Assembly (NCBI GenBank): GCA_002803225.1
Contig: NXFV01001485.1
Location: 1 to 33,864 of the forward strand
DNA from: Gamarada debralockiae
Taxonomy: Eukaryota > Ascomycota > Leotiomycetes > Helotiales > Hyphodiscaceae
DNA: 33,864 bases
Reading direction: 5' to 3'
The position numbers were made by a program, and so were the translations under genes. The notes under the pieces were generated by a model. It worked only from the letters and a program-made list of their open reading frames with translations. It was not told the origin of the DNA and ran no database searches. This document shows, piece after piece, positions 22,074-32,820 of the stretch (positions are counted from its first letter, which is position 1; each line of letters starts with the position of its first letter).

Positions 22074-22250
22074 ATGAAGTTCCTCGCCACTGCTTTGCTC
22101 ATCTTCGTCACATCTGTCTTGGCGACCCCTTTCGAATACGTGTCTTATAACGCGGATTTCGAAAAGCGATGTATCATTTGCCTAGCACTGTATGAAGACT
22201 ACTGCTGTGGTCAGCTATCAGGCTGTGGTACACCTGGCTGTACTGAGTAG
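22074..22250 (+). CDS. small secreted cysteine-rich peptide precursor
   Basis: An intronless 58-residue frame with AAAAATGAAG around the start. Residues 1-17 (MKFLATALLIFVTSVLA) are a clear signal peptide with an Ala cleavage site. Residues 18-32 form an acidic propeptide ending in Glu-Lys-Arg, a Kex2 processing site. The predicted mature peptide (33-58, 26 residues) has six Cys at 33, 36, 44, 45, 51 and 56: C-x2-C-x7-CC-x5-C-x4-C. This C-C-CC-C-C order is that of inhibitor-cystine-knot peptides, though the first loop is short and disulfide pairing is unknown. I do not recognise a named family. Possible roles are effector, antimicrobial or signalling peptide; none is shown by the sequence. 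It is easily missed because it is shorter than common gene-calling limits. Confidence 0.75.
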   Translation: MKFLATALLIFVTSVLATPFEYVSYNADFEKRCIICLALYEDYCCGQLSGCGTPGCTE

Positions 22251-22966
22251 AAGGTCAGTGTGTGGGAAGCTTATTCTGAGTGTAGAAACCAAGCATTGAC
22301 TATGAGAGAGAATGCGAAGAGAACTCCGATACTAGGATATGGATGTGGAGTGTCAATGGATAAAACAGTGGCTAGCGAAGGACTAGATTAAGTTAGAAAG
22401 CAGCTTTGCATCACTTTATTCAATCTACACTCAAAATCGTACGAAAAAAGTGAACCAATATGCGTTTTCATCTTACAGTTTTTCGGGTTTCATATTCCAT
22501 TCTGGTTTTCAGCAGTGGGATACTTTTTACAATCCCTCTGAGTCCACTTTCGAACTGGCGCTCCATAAGCGGGAGCACTTGCCTTAATATTGTCTCTTTT
22601 ATTTCTTTGGTAGAATTATTATATAAAGTAAAAGGACACCTGACCCTCGAAGTTTTATCTGCCAATTCAGCCGCTCAATACGGAAAGGAGAAGCGACTTT
22701 CTACTGTATCTCCTATGAGATGACAACGAGGGACACGTGCGGCGGAAGATGGCCCCAACAGCTGGTTGCAAGAATTGGGAAACGGTGACCACACAATCAT
22801 CTTGAAGTTCAAATGAAAATTAATTGGTCTCCGTTGAAAGTGGGCTGATATCCAACTCATCACGCCACAATGTATCGGACTTCGCGATTTCAACAAGATC
22901 CACTTCTCAGTCCTTGAGCTTTAGCTGTGGAAAAACATATATATTTACTGTAATCCGCTTATCAAA
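22251..22966. other. intergenic
   Basis: 716 bases: 3' part of the secreted-peptide transcript and promoter of the DhaK gene. No further gene recognised. Confidence 0.5.
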
Positions 22967-24495
22967 ATGCCGATCGACTTGCAAAATTCACCTCACCCCA
23001 TACCATCTCCACCTGAGATGCCTGTACATCCTCACGTGCCACCTTTGACGGGGGTGACGATCACGATGGGAAGCATCGTTGGTAATGCATCCAATAATTC
23101 CGAAACTTGAATAGTAGAACATTTTGTAATCAGATGTTTTAGATCGTCACTTCATCCTCGACCAAAGCCTTCTCGTGGACAGTGCGTTGAAGGCCCAGGC
23201 AGTACTCAATCCTTCGCTAGCCGTGGATATTAAGAATAAAGTGGTCTACCACGACGTAGACCACTCTTCAAAAGTTTCTGTGATATCAGGGTGTGGCAGT
23301 GGGCACGAGCCATCGTTTGCGGGATTTGTGGGCAAAAACCTGCTCGCTGCGGCTGTGACTGGGAAGATTGTGTCGTGTCCAACACCTGACCAAATCGAGG
23401 CGATGTTGGAGAGGGTTGATGGAGGAATGGGCACTGTAGCAGTCATAATGAACCACCCGGTATGTATTTTCTATTTTGTAAGCAAGGGAATTGAAGTTTC
23501 CGTACTCCGTTATTGTGAATGAGAGATTAGATCTGACTTTTCAACTCTCAGGGTGATGTTACCAACTTCAAGAAGGCGATCATGACTCATAACATCAAAG
23601 CGGAGAAAGCGTCAAGAGTGAAGGCGGAACTCATTGTGGTAAAGGATGATGTGAGTGGTGGGCGGATTGATTCTAGGAAGTCCGGTCGGAGGGGTATTGC
23701 TGGTACCGTCTTGATACTTAAGATTGCTGGAGCAGTTGCAGCACTTGGGTAAAGGATCCCATTTCCTCAGAACTAAATTTTGCTGCTGACCGCCATGACA
23801 GAGCACCGATAAGGGAAGTGGTGAGAGTGGCCAACCTAGCCGCAAAAAATCTTCTGTCTGTAGGTGCCTCGCTTACACACGTGACGATTCCAAATCATCC
23901 CATACCAGACGTCCAAACCGACGAGTATTTGGCTACAGAGCAGATAGGAGCTAACGTGGGATTCGGGGTTCATCGAAATCCTGGTTCAGAGAAGCTTGAG
24001 GTCGACCTACTTAGCGTTGTGGCTAAATTGTTGAAAGAGCTTCTAGACTGGAAAGACGAAGATCGAGCCTTCTCGACTGACACTTCGAAGGATGAGATTG
24101 TACTGTTGGTCAACAATCTAGGCGGGCTCAGCGGTCTGGAACTCGGCGCCATCACGCTTGAGATATCACAACAATTAGAGAAGACATACGATATTCGGCC
24201 TGTACATGTGTATTCCGGGAGATTCATGTCGAGTTTGGATGAACTTGGGTTCAGTATCTCATTGCTTAAGGTTGTGGAGACTGGTCTGAGTGGTAGAATG
24301 AGCTTGTTGGATTTGCTCGATGCTCCATCTGAGACTACAGGATGGCCATCGGCCATTACTTCGAGGACGTGGAGGATAGAGCATCGCGCGGAGAAGAATG
24401 AAATTTCTGCGGCGGCCAAGGAGGCGGGTTTAACCTCCGAGGCTGTGATCGAGTCTGATTTTCGGAGGCACTTGTCCAGGACTTTTGCTACTTAG
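22967..24495 (+). CDS. dihydroxyacetone kinase DhaK-domain protein lacking the DhaL half
   Basis: Four exons, 22967-23081, 23134-23459, 23552-23748 and 23802-24495, give 443 residues. The Dak1/DhaK substrate-binding domain is complete: QAVLNPSLAVD, ISGCGSGHEPSFAGFVG (usual GGGSGHEP), GDVTNFKKA, GRRGIAGTVLILKIAGA, and GFGVHRNPG, which holds the His that binds dihydroxyacetone covalently (usual GIHNEPG). LLVNNLGGLSGLEL and VYSGRFMSSLDELGFSISLL follow. Eukaryotic kinases of about 590 residues continue with an ATP-binding DhaL domain carrying GDGDCG; here the protein ends at RRHLSRTFAT. Ligand-side His and Asp are kept, but with no nucleotide site it is unlikely to phosphorylate on its own. The first exon (Pro-rich, MPIDLQNSPHPIPSPPE) is the least certain; ATG 23018 is in frame too. 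It could be a regulator or degenerating paralogue. Confidence 0.85.
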
Positions 24496-25520
24496 CAAAC
24501 ATGCAATCCGTAGTCTCTTCTCGGCGGAAAGTTTTTATAGTAGACTCAGCAGAGCTTCCCAGCTTAACAGAAAATGCGCCGGATTGACCTAAACGCCTCT
24601 GAGCACTTTGTTCGGTTTTTCATGTCATAAATGAGGCAATGTCAGTGTACGGGACCACTCTGTCTTGGCGACTTTGTTATTTTGTCACTGATACCATAAA
24701 AGGTCGCCTGCTCCGAGTGGTTGCTGGTCAAATTCTAATGCTGTCTTGCGGCTTGGCACGATGATCACACTCAAAAGCTGCTACGTGATCTTTGCAGCAT
24801 GCATCCAAGTCTTCCTTCGTTTTAAGTTCAACCCTGAGGACTCTTGGTAATTCATCATGAAAGGAAAATGCGACAAGCACGGGTGTTTTTAAATCTCTTG
24901 GTACAAATCATAAAACGGAGAGCCCATCCTCGCCAGCCTCACTTTTGCATTTTCGGTTCGTCCAAACTGCCTGCTCCTGAACCTCGCCTAAATGCTACGA
25001 CCATCTTCAATCTACATATCAACTAATAGAGTGTTCCTCCTGTGCTCTCGCGCTGCAGTCTATCAGCTTTCTCACTCTCACCACACTAGCCATCCTCCCC
25101 CACATTGTCAATGCCCAGGCAAACTGCAGAGTCTTCAATTGGGATTCATTGGCATAACCTGTAGAGTAGACGACGGCCAAATTTCAACATCATTTGGCTT
25201 TTGTTGTGTACTCAAAGGAAGCTTTGCGAAAGTTAACATAGTGAGGGCACTGACTTGTAAGTTGACCCACTCTGTGCGATATGCGAGCTACTCACTTCTA
25301 CAAAATGCATTCGTTCATCTCCGATCAGAAACTGCTACATCTCAAGACACAGAGCTAAGGGTTTGCCACTTACGAATTGGTAAATTGTAGCGTTATTTGT
25401 AAGATGGGGTAAAATGGATAGAACCAGTACTTATATTAACGGCAGTCTTGAAATTAGTCTAGAGAATTTAAGTCTGGTCACTTGACTGCATTGGTCTAAA
25501 AGTTCTCAAAATCAAAGAAT
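24496..25520. other. intergenic, with a possible secreted-protein relic
   Basis: About 1 kb between DhaK (+) and GH16 (-), tail to tail. No DhaL remnant is seen after the DhaK stop. The only coding-like signal is the broken signal-peptide segment at 25053-25260, listed separately. Confidence 0.5.
25053..25260 (+). pseudogene. possible decayed small secreted Cys-rich protein
   Basis: From a CTG codon at 25053 the frame reads like a secretion signal (QSISFLTLTTLAILPHIVNAQA) followed by NCRVF, then a stop soon after. In the next frame a Cys-rich tail continues, ITCRVDDGQISTSFGFCCVLKG. The start codon would be CTG instead of ATG, and one frame change is needed. It could equally be chance, or a non-AUG or spliced start I cannot resolve. 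Confidence 0.3.
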
Positions 25521-27409
25521 TTATGCACCACACAAACCACGACTAAACATCTTGACACTCTTCACTGTCATTCCACGAGTATCGCCCTCGCCCCAGGTGC
25601 TTTCCCAGGCTGGTTGAGCATTCAAGAATTGCTCTGCTGCGGTAGCTGACTCGTCGACCCATGGCTTGTTTTGATAGCCGTCTCTGTTGTAATTTGTTAG
25701 GACAGGACACATTATGAAGTATGCAAAGACAAAAGGTATTTCGGCGTCCGAGATGGAGCAGCAGAGATAGGCGGCACTTACTTGAAATATCCATTGGTGG
25801 CGCCAACCGCAACGTTTAAGATGAGATAAAAGGCTTCATCGAACGGAGTATTATATCGTCCAGTCACCGACCAAGGATCCAGCTTTTCTTGTCAGCAATT
25901 AAGCTCTATGAACAAAGGCAATTGATGCATACAGGGATAGATCCATTAACGCTCATCCCAGAAAAGTACCCTCTTTCATACATATTGCCGTACTTTTTCC
26001 CGAATGGGATATACATCGATTGCTAGCCTGAATTAGTCTTATTGCACCATCAAATGAGTTTAGAAAATGGTACAGCAAGGCGGGTATCGACCCATGTGTA
26101 GATGTAGTTCTCACTCCACTCCACTCCGTAAGTATGGAAAGCGTCAGAGTAATCGTCGCGCTTCAGGTATCGCACCCCAGTGGTCCGATAGAAAGCATCG
26201 AGGACACTTTCAGGTGCCCAGTGAAGTGTGCCGCTAACCTGATTCTAATGTTAACATCTAATATGAGTATCTAAACAATTCGACGGACAACATACAAGGT
26301 TTCGACCTCCGGCGTATCTAGAATCAGTTAGCTACAGTTCATTGAAATATAGAATGTACTTACGAGCTCCCATCGTTGCCTTTCGACTCCATGATATCAA
26401 TCTCTCCACTTGCGGGCCAATCACCATACACATCGGCTTCTGGCATCATCCTGCATGCAGAAGATATCGATTAGCGAACTGTAACTCTAAAGCTGCTTCC
26501 CGGAATACATCGCTCACCAAATTGCGGGCCACAGCCAAGAACCCTTCGGCAACTTCGCTACCACCTCTACCTTCCCGTACGTGATATTGTGCTTTCCCTT
26601 CGTTGTCAAACGAGCGCTCCGAACGGGGTTGATTATGGCGCCGGTGGTTGAGTTGCTCACTCTGACACAATCTAGGGCATCCGTAGTCGTACAGACTCCT
26701 TCTGCAGTGAGGTTGAGGGTGTATCCATTAAGCATCTGAGCAAGAGTAATATTGGTGACATCCGTTGTGATTGTGGGTACGATATGTAGTCCCTTCTCAT
26801 CCGTATATGCATTCTTTTCGTCGTTCGTCGTCCAATCGAAGGAGCCCGGTCCGTACCCGCCGAGTTCGATTTCGTAATTCCAGTCATTCTCGTTTATTCC
26901 GTTATTGAAGTCATCTTCGAACATGAGGCAGTACTAGATGCTGTTCAACATAGTGCGAAATGACAGAAAGGGGGTCATGAGTCTTACTGGAGGGTTCTCA
27001 ACACTGGCCCAGCCGGTATATATTATGTACGCTCCAAGGCCCAACCCAACACATGCTAGGCCCCAGAAGAACACCTTATCCCAGACCATTCGAGGGTCTT
27101 TTTTCAACGTCCATGGTTTATCATAGGGGCCGATGAGGCGCGCGGATTTGAACTTTCGCTGCCGCGGTGGTCTAGCGGGTTCTTCAAAGTCTTAGCTGAT
27201 ATCACGGAAGCAGTTGAAGGGTTGATGGAGCCGGCTATACCTGATATACCATATGAGACTGCTGCAGAAGAATGAATCGAGCCTACTCTTGATCCAAGTC
27301 TGGATTGGTTTAGAGGTGTCCTGAAGGGGTTTTCAATTGTGTTTGAAGTGGAAAAGGTAGCTTCGTTTACGCCAATGGCTTCGTGGCTTCCTAGATAGTG
27401 TCTCTCCAT
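25521..27409 (-). CDS. membrane-anchored GH16 beta-glucanase-like protein
   Basis: Nine exons on the minus strand: 27409-27241, 27190-26988, 26933-26518, 26450-26364, 26317-26296, 26238-26074, 26022-25933, 25882-25782 and 25683-25521, total 1416 nt (471 residues). The N-terminal ~95 residues are a Ser/Thr-rich cytosolic tail, followed by one transmembrane helix (about 96-116, VFFWGLACVGLGLGAYIIYTGW), so a type II membrane protein is likely. The luminal GH16 domain contains EDDFNNGINENDW, GKVEVVAKLPKGSWLWPAIWMMP and the catalytic GEIDIMES (Glu279, Asp281, Glu284). It ends CG-A after FSRG. It resembles fungal laminarinase/glucan-binding GH16 proteins and probably acts on cell-wall beta-1,3-glucan in the secretory path; Kre6/Skn1 share the layout but not clear sequence identity. 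Exon 5 is 22 nt. The first donor is ambiguous by nine in-frame bases. A neighbouring glycosyltransferase may also serve the wall. Confidence 0.92.
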
Positions 27410-28110
27410 TGTAATAGCAGTGCGTCGTAGACTTCGAGAAAGAAAGTGTGATCTTAGAAGGTGTAGAGATATTGAAAAGCTGGGGAACAAGCTTAAAAGG
27501 CAAGTGGATATAAAACAGAGATCATCATAAGGAAGGCGTCATCGTCTTTTTTGCATTCGCGGATCACCAAACTCCCGCTCGAAGTTTTGAGAGGAGATTC
27601 TATGTAGAAGACTTTCAAGAAAACGACGTTTACCCTGCACCGCCAATATTAGATTCCGACGGGGTGAGAATGCTGGGTGGCGCCACAGTACCGCCGTGTT
27701 CACAGCGTGAGCTGCTCGCCAATATTTGACACAAAATACTTCTGAGCAGCTGAATCTGGTAGGCGTGAGGGGTTGAGACGAGCTTGTCCCAATCAATATT
27801 TCTGCGCTCACGCCTTCATACCACTGGGACCAGTAGAAAACTCCTCCAAGGACAAAAGGATGAAAAAATTTGCCGCTTGTGGTTGACTGCGTATTGATAC
27901 AACTTTGTGGCTGGCGAAAATTCTGTGTAGGGCCTCGAATCCATGATGTTGGATAGCAGAGACCCCAGTTACATAATAACAGCAAGTGAACTCGAAGCCG
28001 ATAGATAAAAGGAGCCAAAATTAAGGAATGAGTTTTTTTCCGATTCGGCGCTGAACTTGCGCGGCGAGGATCATGGAACTACCAATGAGGAACGCCCACG
28101 AGAGAACATA

Positions 28111-28121
28111 GGGGGGGGGGG
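28111..28121. repeat. poly-G run (11 G)
   Basis: Eleven consecutive G on the plus strand in the GH16/GT spacer. Such runs are error-prone in sequencing and length-variable. Confidence 0.9.
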
Positions 28122-28200
28122 TGCCGCGGTCCGAAGAACGCCGAAGCCCCGCGGCCACAGTGAGTAGCAAAGATAAGATTTTGGGCCGTTGTGCTACTTG

Positions 28201-28272
28201 GAAGCCAGTGGAAGCCCATTGAAGCCTCTTCAAGCCCCCCGGGTCATCTGCGGCTGAGGCTTGGCTGAGGCT
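28201..28272. repeat. short periodic GC-rich repeats
   Basis: GAAGCC recurs exactly every 10 bases (28201, 28211, 28221) with a CAAGCC at 28231. An 11-bp near-duplicate, GGCTGAGGCTT / GGCTGAGGCT, follows at 28252-28272. The local strand bias and spacing suggest a small slippage-derived repeat. Confidence 0.75.
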
Positions 28273-29391
28273 GCTGCACATCCTTTAATAGTTTACTTTA
28301 CCGCATGCCCCATGCCTTCACTACCCGCCAGAGATTGGCTTGCCCTGGCTGTGATTCGCTGACCCCTGAAACGAAGCGAACGAAGCGGCTGGAGCTTTGA
28401 CCACTTGCGTTAATTTGCGCCAAATTATTTATAACCCGCATCCAACATGCTCTTGGCTCATTTTCTGTATGGATTCCTTGATTTACTGATGTTTTTCACT
28501 GTAACCTTATGATAGGCGCACAAGATCATGTAGATCATCTCAAATCAGTTGTTTTGAACCTATTTCTTTGGCCAGGGGTTGGTCATTCGATGATTGTAGA
28601 CTGCCATTCTGCTGATTCCGATAAAGAGGGACCCTGGATTATGCATATTGTTATATTTCACTTGTCGATGTCGCTACTGTATTGTACCTTGCAGATACGA
28701 GGTTGTTCCGTTGGGAGGTTTTCAGGACCGTTGAAATTTGGGGGGAAATTAGCATGTCCTGCAGCGCTAGTGCGCTTTCGGCTATCAAACGCTAAAAATG
28801 GAAGCCTCAGCAATCCACAAGCAACGACAATCAATTCCATCGGCCAATGCTGTGAAGAAACACGACCCTTTGCCACTTCGTGTAGCGCCGCTGTAGATAA
28901 CGTCAAATTCATACTCGTGTCAAGCCATTTCTTCTTCTGGACGCTAACCGACTCTGCCGTCTGCGACGCCTACGTTTCTTGGTGATCCTCTAAATCATAG
29001 GCGGAGTATGACCCCAGCACCACAGCATCGTTGTTTGTGAATTTCGTAGACGACAATATATAACCCCACCTCTGCAGGCTATTGACAGCTGAGAATACCC
29101 AAAATGAGAATGAAGACATGGATGCTTTGGCAAGTGCCAACCGAGGCTCTCTTTTTCAGCTTCCGACTTGGAGAAAATTCAGCCACGTTATGTAGGCAGC
29201 ACTTTTGATTATGTACACGGCGAGAAAGATATTCTTGACCAAGAATATCTGCATTTGATTTGCTGATATCTTGGGTGTGCTTGATGTTGTTCTACCTCTC
29301 GGCGTGGTGACACCCTCGACGTCCTTTCTTATCTGCTGAAGTTATCCCCAAAATTGAGTTCAAGTTAAAGGCCACAATTTCAGTCAGCCCA

Positions 29392-32300
29392 ATGTCTCAA
29401 GGTGCTGCTCACCAGAAGAATTTCTCCTTACCTTCCCGCCAAACTGCTGTGGTAAATGTCAGGATGGATCCTCCAAATCCCTCATTTGCAGCCATCCTAC
29501 CGGCGGCCTCTCATGATGGGACCAGCGTTGCACGCCCACCTCCAGCTCTCACTCACCGTATCTCTCGGTATCAAGTTCCTCAGAGCTTGTTCCAAGGACG
29601 CAACCATGTAGATGAATATACTCGTTCCGTCACGGCAAGCATTCACCTGGACAGTTAAAACTGTGTTTTTACTGACTACTACTCAAGATGGCGCAGTTTC
29701 TCTATCGTCGATTCCAAGAGCAAGGCTGGCTTCAGCAGGATCAGAGGGCAGACAACCCTGTACCTCTTGGTATTGTGATGCGAGTTCAGCATGATGATGA
29801 CACAAAGTTCATCGTTGAACCTCAATCTCTGGATGACGACCTCAAAACGATTTGCGCTCATCTGAACCTTGCCGTTATCTTTACGATGTCTTCTGATATC
29901 ACCAGTCTTCTCTTCACCCGAGTTACGAGAGACGACTCTGAGATTACCTTAGCACCCAACAACATCACAGTCCCAGTTGTCGACTCGCTTCGAAGCCTCG
30001 CTAAGGACGGAGCTGGCGTGCGGAGAAGAGATTTCTGCTGCTTTGTAAGAGAGCCGCGAATGGTACTGGTTTGGAGCAATTCGGCAGACGAGGTTATGCT
30101 GCAAGGTGCCGATGTGGAGAGCAAACTCATGAGCTCTGTAATGTTCCCAGCATGGGTGACCTCCACCTTGTTCTTTTATGCTAACGCTACCAGATATGGG
30201 GTGTCCCCATCCCCGACACCCCACCAACCCATCAACACAGCCGAAATCATACCACTACGGTAACTCCTCATATGCAACGAACACCGAGCATCTACTCGAC
30301 CCCAAGCATGGCCAACACATGCAGTGGGGAAAAGGGAGACAAGAATCTCGCCATCGTGGACGAAATCGACCTCGGTGCGGAAGATGAAGAGTCTCTGGCA
30401 TCACCCTCGCGCCCGTTCCTCCTCTCCCACTCTGTCATGGTCGGCCTTGCCATGTGCTTGCTCATGATTATCGAGTGCCTCGCCGCTCGCTTGATCGTAA
30501 TCGAAGTGCATGCTCTAGGGTCCGTGGCGCTCCCCCGACTGGCTCTCCTCGCCACCCTACCCATATTCATGTTCTTCACGCTATTCTTCACGATCGTGGT
30601 GGTCGGAACTGGTTTCCAGATCTTTGGTCCTATGAATGATGTCAAGATGGGAAATTCTCGATTCTACAGCTCGCGTGCGCCTGACATTCGGCGGCATCCC
30701 AACATTGAGTTCCCTCACATCACCATCCAGATGCCAGTGTACAAGGAAGGGTTGAAAGGCGTTATCATCCCGACGATTAATAGTTTGATTCCTGCTATCC
30801 GGCATTATGAGAACTTGGGCGGTACGGCAAGTATCTACGTCTGCGAGGATGGTATGCAAGCACTCAAACCCGAAGTTGCTGAAATGAGACAGCGATTCTA
30901 TCGAGCGAACAACATTGGGTGGTGTGCACGACCGGCGCACGGAAAAGATGGCTTCGTCCGAGCCGGGAAGTTCAAGAAGGCTTCGAATATGAACTACTGC
31001 TTAAGTTTTAGTTTGAGGGTTGAGGATGAGCTTCTGAAGTTGATGAAGGAGAAGTCGGAACTAGAAGAGAGACCACAGGAAGACTTCTCCTTGGAGGAGG
31101 AAGAATATCTTTACGACCAAGCTCTACAAACAATTATCGAGGCAGATGGAGGTAAGACAATGGCCGAAGGCAATGTGAGAATGGGAGATGTAATTTTAAT
31201 TATTGATTGTGATACGAGAGTGGTGAGTATTTTCTAGGTGGGTAAGGAAATCGTTGCTGATTGTGACGCAGCCGGAGGATTGTCTGTCACTCGGTGCAAT
31301 GGAAATGGAAGAAAGTCCTGAAGTAGCCATCATCCAACATGCCTCTGGTGTGATGCAGGTCATCCACAGCGTTTTCGAGAATGCTAGTATGTATCTTTCC
31401 TTTATTTATTCTAGTTCAGATGGCGCCGGGCTAACACGCTCAGTCACGTACTTCACGAATCTTGTCTACCTCCTAATCAAGTTTTCGGTTGGAAGCGGAG
31501 ACTGCGCTCCCTTTGTCGGCCATAATGCGTTCCTCCGCTGGAAAGCCATCCAAAGCGTATCCTTCATGGAAGATGGCAAAGAGAAATTCTGGTCTGAGAG
31601 TCACGTTTCCGAAGATTTCGACATGTCCCTTCGCCTTCAAACGGCCGGCTTCGTTGTCAGGCTTTCCACATACGGTACCATTCCCATTTCTTGTGCTTCT
31701 AGTGTCGCCACTAATAACTTCCAGATCAAGGCGAATTCAAAGAAGGTGTCTCCCTCACCGCATTTGATGAGCTCCTCCGCTGGGAAAAATACTCGTATGG
31801 GTGTTCCGAACTGGTATATCTCCATCTCCCATCCCTTAATTACTTACTAACAGCCTCCCAGATCTTCCACCCAGTCCACCAATGGATCTATCGAGGCCCT
31901 TTCACAGCACTATTCATACGCTTTCTCGGCTCCAACATGAAAATCTCTGCAAAGTTTACAATCCTAGGCTACATCGGAACCTACTACGCCATCGGCGCAG
32001 CACTTCCTTTGTCCATCACGAATTACTTCCTCACGGGTTGGTTCGCAGATGTCCTAGATCACAGCTATCTGCCATCTTGGGATATGTTGTGCGGAACGCT
32101 GTTTATCTTCTTGATTGTTAGTCCGATTGCATTTGCGTAAGTCTAACTAGGGATCAAAGTCTATCCTATCCGAGACCGTTTCGGGAGTAGACTTTGCAAA
32201 ATGTTCCTCAGGAGCGATATACTCCAGACACATTACCAAGGAAGCAATTGCTGACTCTCCTGTTATGTAGGTGGTATAGACATAGATTGGGGGAGAAGAT

Positions 32301-32728
32301 GTTCTTTTGGGCTCTGATAGAGGCATTTACGTGGATGCCTTTTTTCTGTACGTTTCCTTCCCTATCTCTTTCGCTCCCCTTGGTCTCCGTCTAGCCACGA
32401 ACTAACCTTTGTCTCCAAAGTGATATTCTTTGGCGGCCTCTCCTGGCACATCTCCTACGCTCTGCTCGCACACATGTTCACCCTCCCAATCGAGTGGTCA
32501 TCGACTGCCAAAGAACTCGAAAGCGGTGGCTTCTTCGTCGGCATGGAACGTGTGTGGAAAGCTTTCCGCTTTGTACTTCTTTTTATGGTATGTCTGAGTG
32601 GAGGCATGATTTATTTGTCCTTGTATGCGCCGACGGGGTGGAAGATCACTGCTTGGACGTCTGTTGTGCCGCTTGCAAACCAGATCGTGGGACATTGTAT
32701 GTTGCCCGTTTTTACGATTTTATTTTAG
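29392..32728 (+). CDS. multi-pass family 2 glycosyltransferase (Glyco_trans_2_3 type)
   Basis: Nine exons: 29392-29607, 29688-30137, 30194-31222, 31272-31386, 31444-31674, 31725-31813, 31862-32136, 32271-32347 and 32421-32728, total 2790 nt (929 residues). The N-terminal ~300 residues are soluble (LFQGRNHMAQFLYRRFQEQGW...). Two membrane helices follow (SHSVMVGLAMCLLMIIECLAA; LPIFMFFTLFFTIVVVGTG), then the GT-A catalytic region: PHITIQMPVYKEG, YVCEDGMQ (Asp about 441), LIIDCDTRV (Asp 560/562), SEDFDMSLRLQ (Asp about 661) and LLRWEKY in the Q/R-x-x-RW place. About five to six C-terminal helices end in VGHCMLPVFTILF. This is the chitin/cellulose/hyaluronan-synthase-like processive plan of fungal group 2 transferases; substrate unknown, probably a cell-surface polysaccharide at the plasma membrane. 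ATG 29688 is an internal alternative, but exon 1 splices cleanly. The 3' end may vary, as homologues often run slightly further. Confidence 0.93.
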
Positions 32729-32744
32729 ATGTGATGGTCAGAGT

Positions 32745-32820
32745 GATGGCAGTAATTGAGAGATGGCAGTAATTGAGAGATGGCAGTAATTGAGAGATGG
32801 CAGTAATTGAGAGATGGCAG
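32745..32820. repeat. 17-bp minisatellite, 4.5 copies
   Basis: The unit GATGGCAGTAATTGAGA is repeated four times without mismatch (32745-32812), followed by a partial GATGGCAG. It begins 17 bases after the glycosyltransferase stop, in the presumed 3' UTR. Confidence 0.97.

Larger units (their letters stand above)
27410..29391. other. long intergenic region between divergent wall-related genes
   Basis: Nearly 2 kb without a supportable gene between GH16 (-) and the glycosyltransferase (+). It holds a G11 run, a 10-bp periodic GAAGCC repeat, and an 11-bp duplication. A 158-codon ATG-started frame at 28509-28985 has no family signal, and I treat it as chance. Confidence 0.5.

Noticed and set aside
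27539..28281. Two minus-strand frames upstream of the GH16 gene
   Set aside because: No family signal, interrupted, and contain the G11 run; likely noncoding.
28509..28985. 158-codon ATG-started open frame on plus
   Set aside because: No domain, signal or conserved pattern; composition looks random and the frame overlaps no splice-consistent neighbours.
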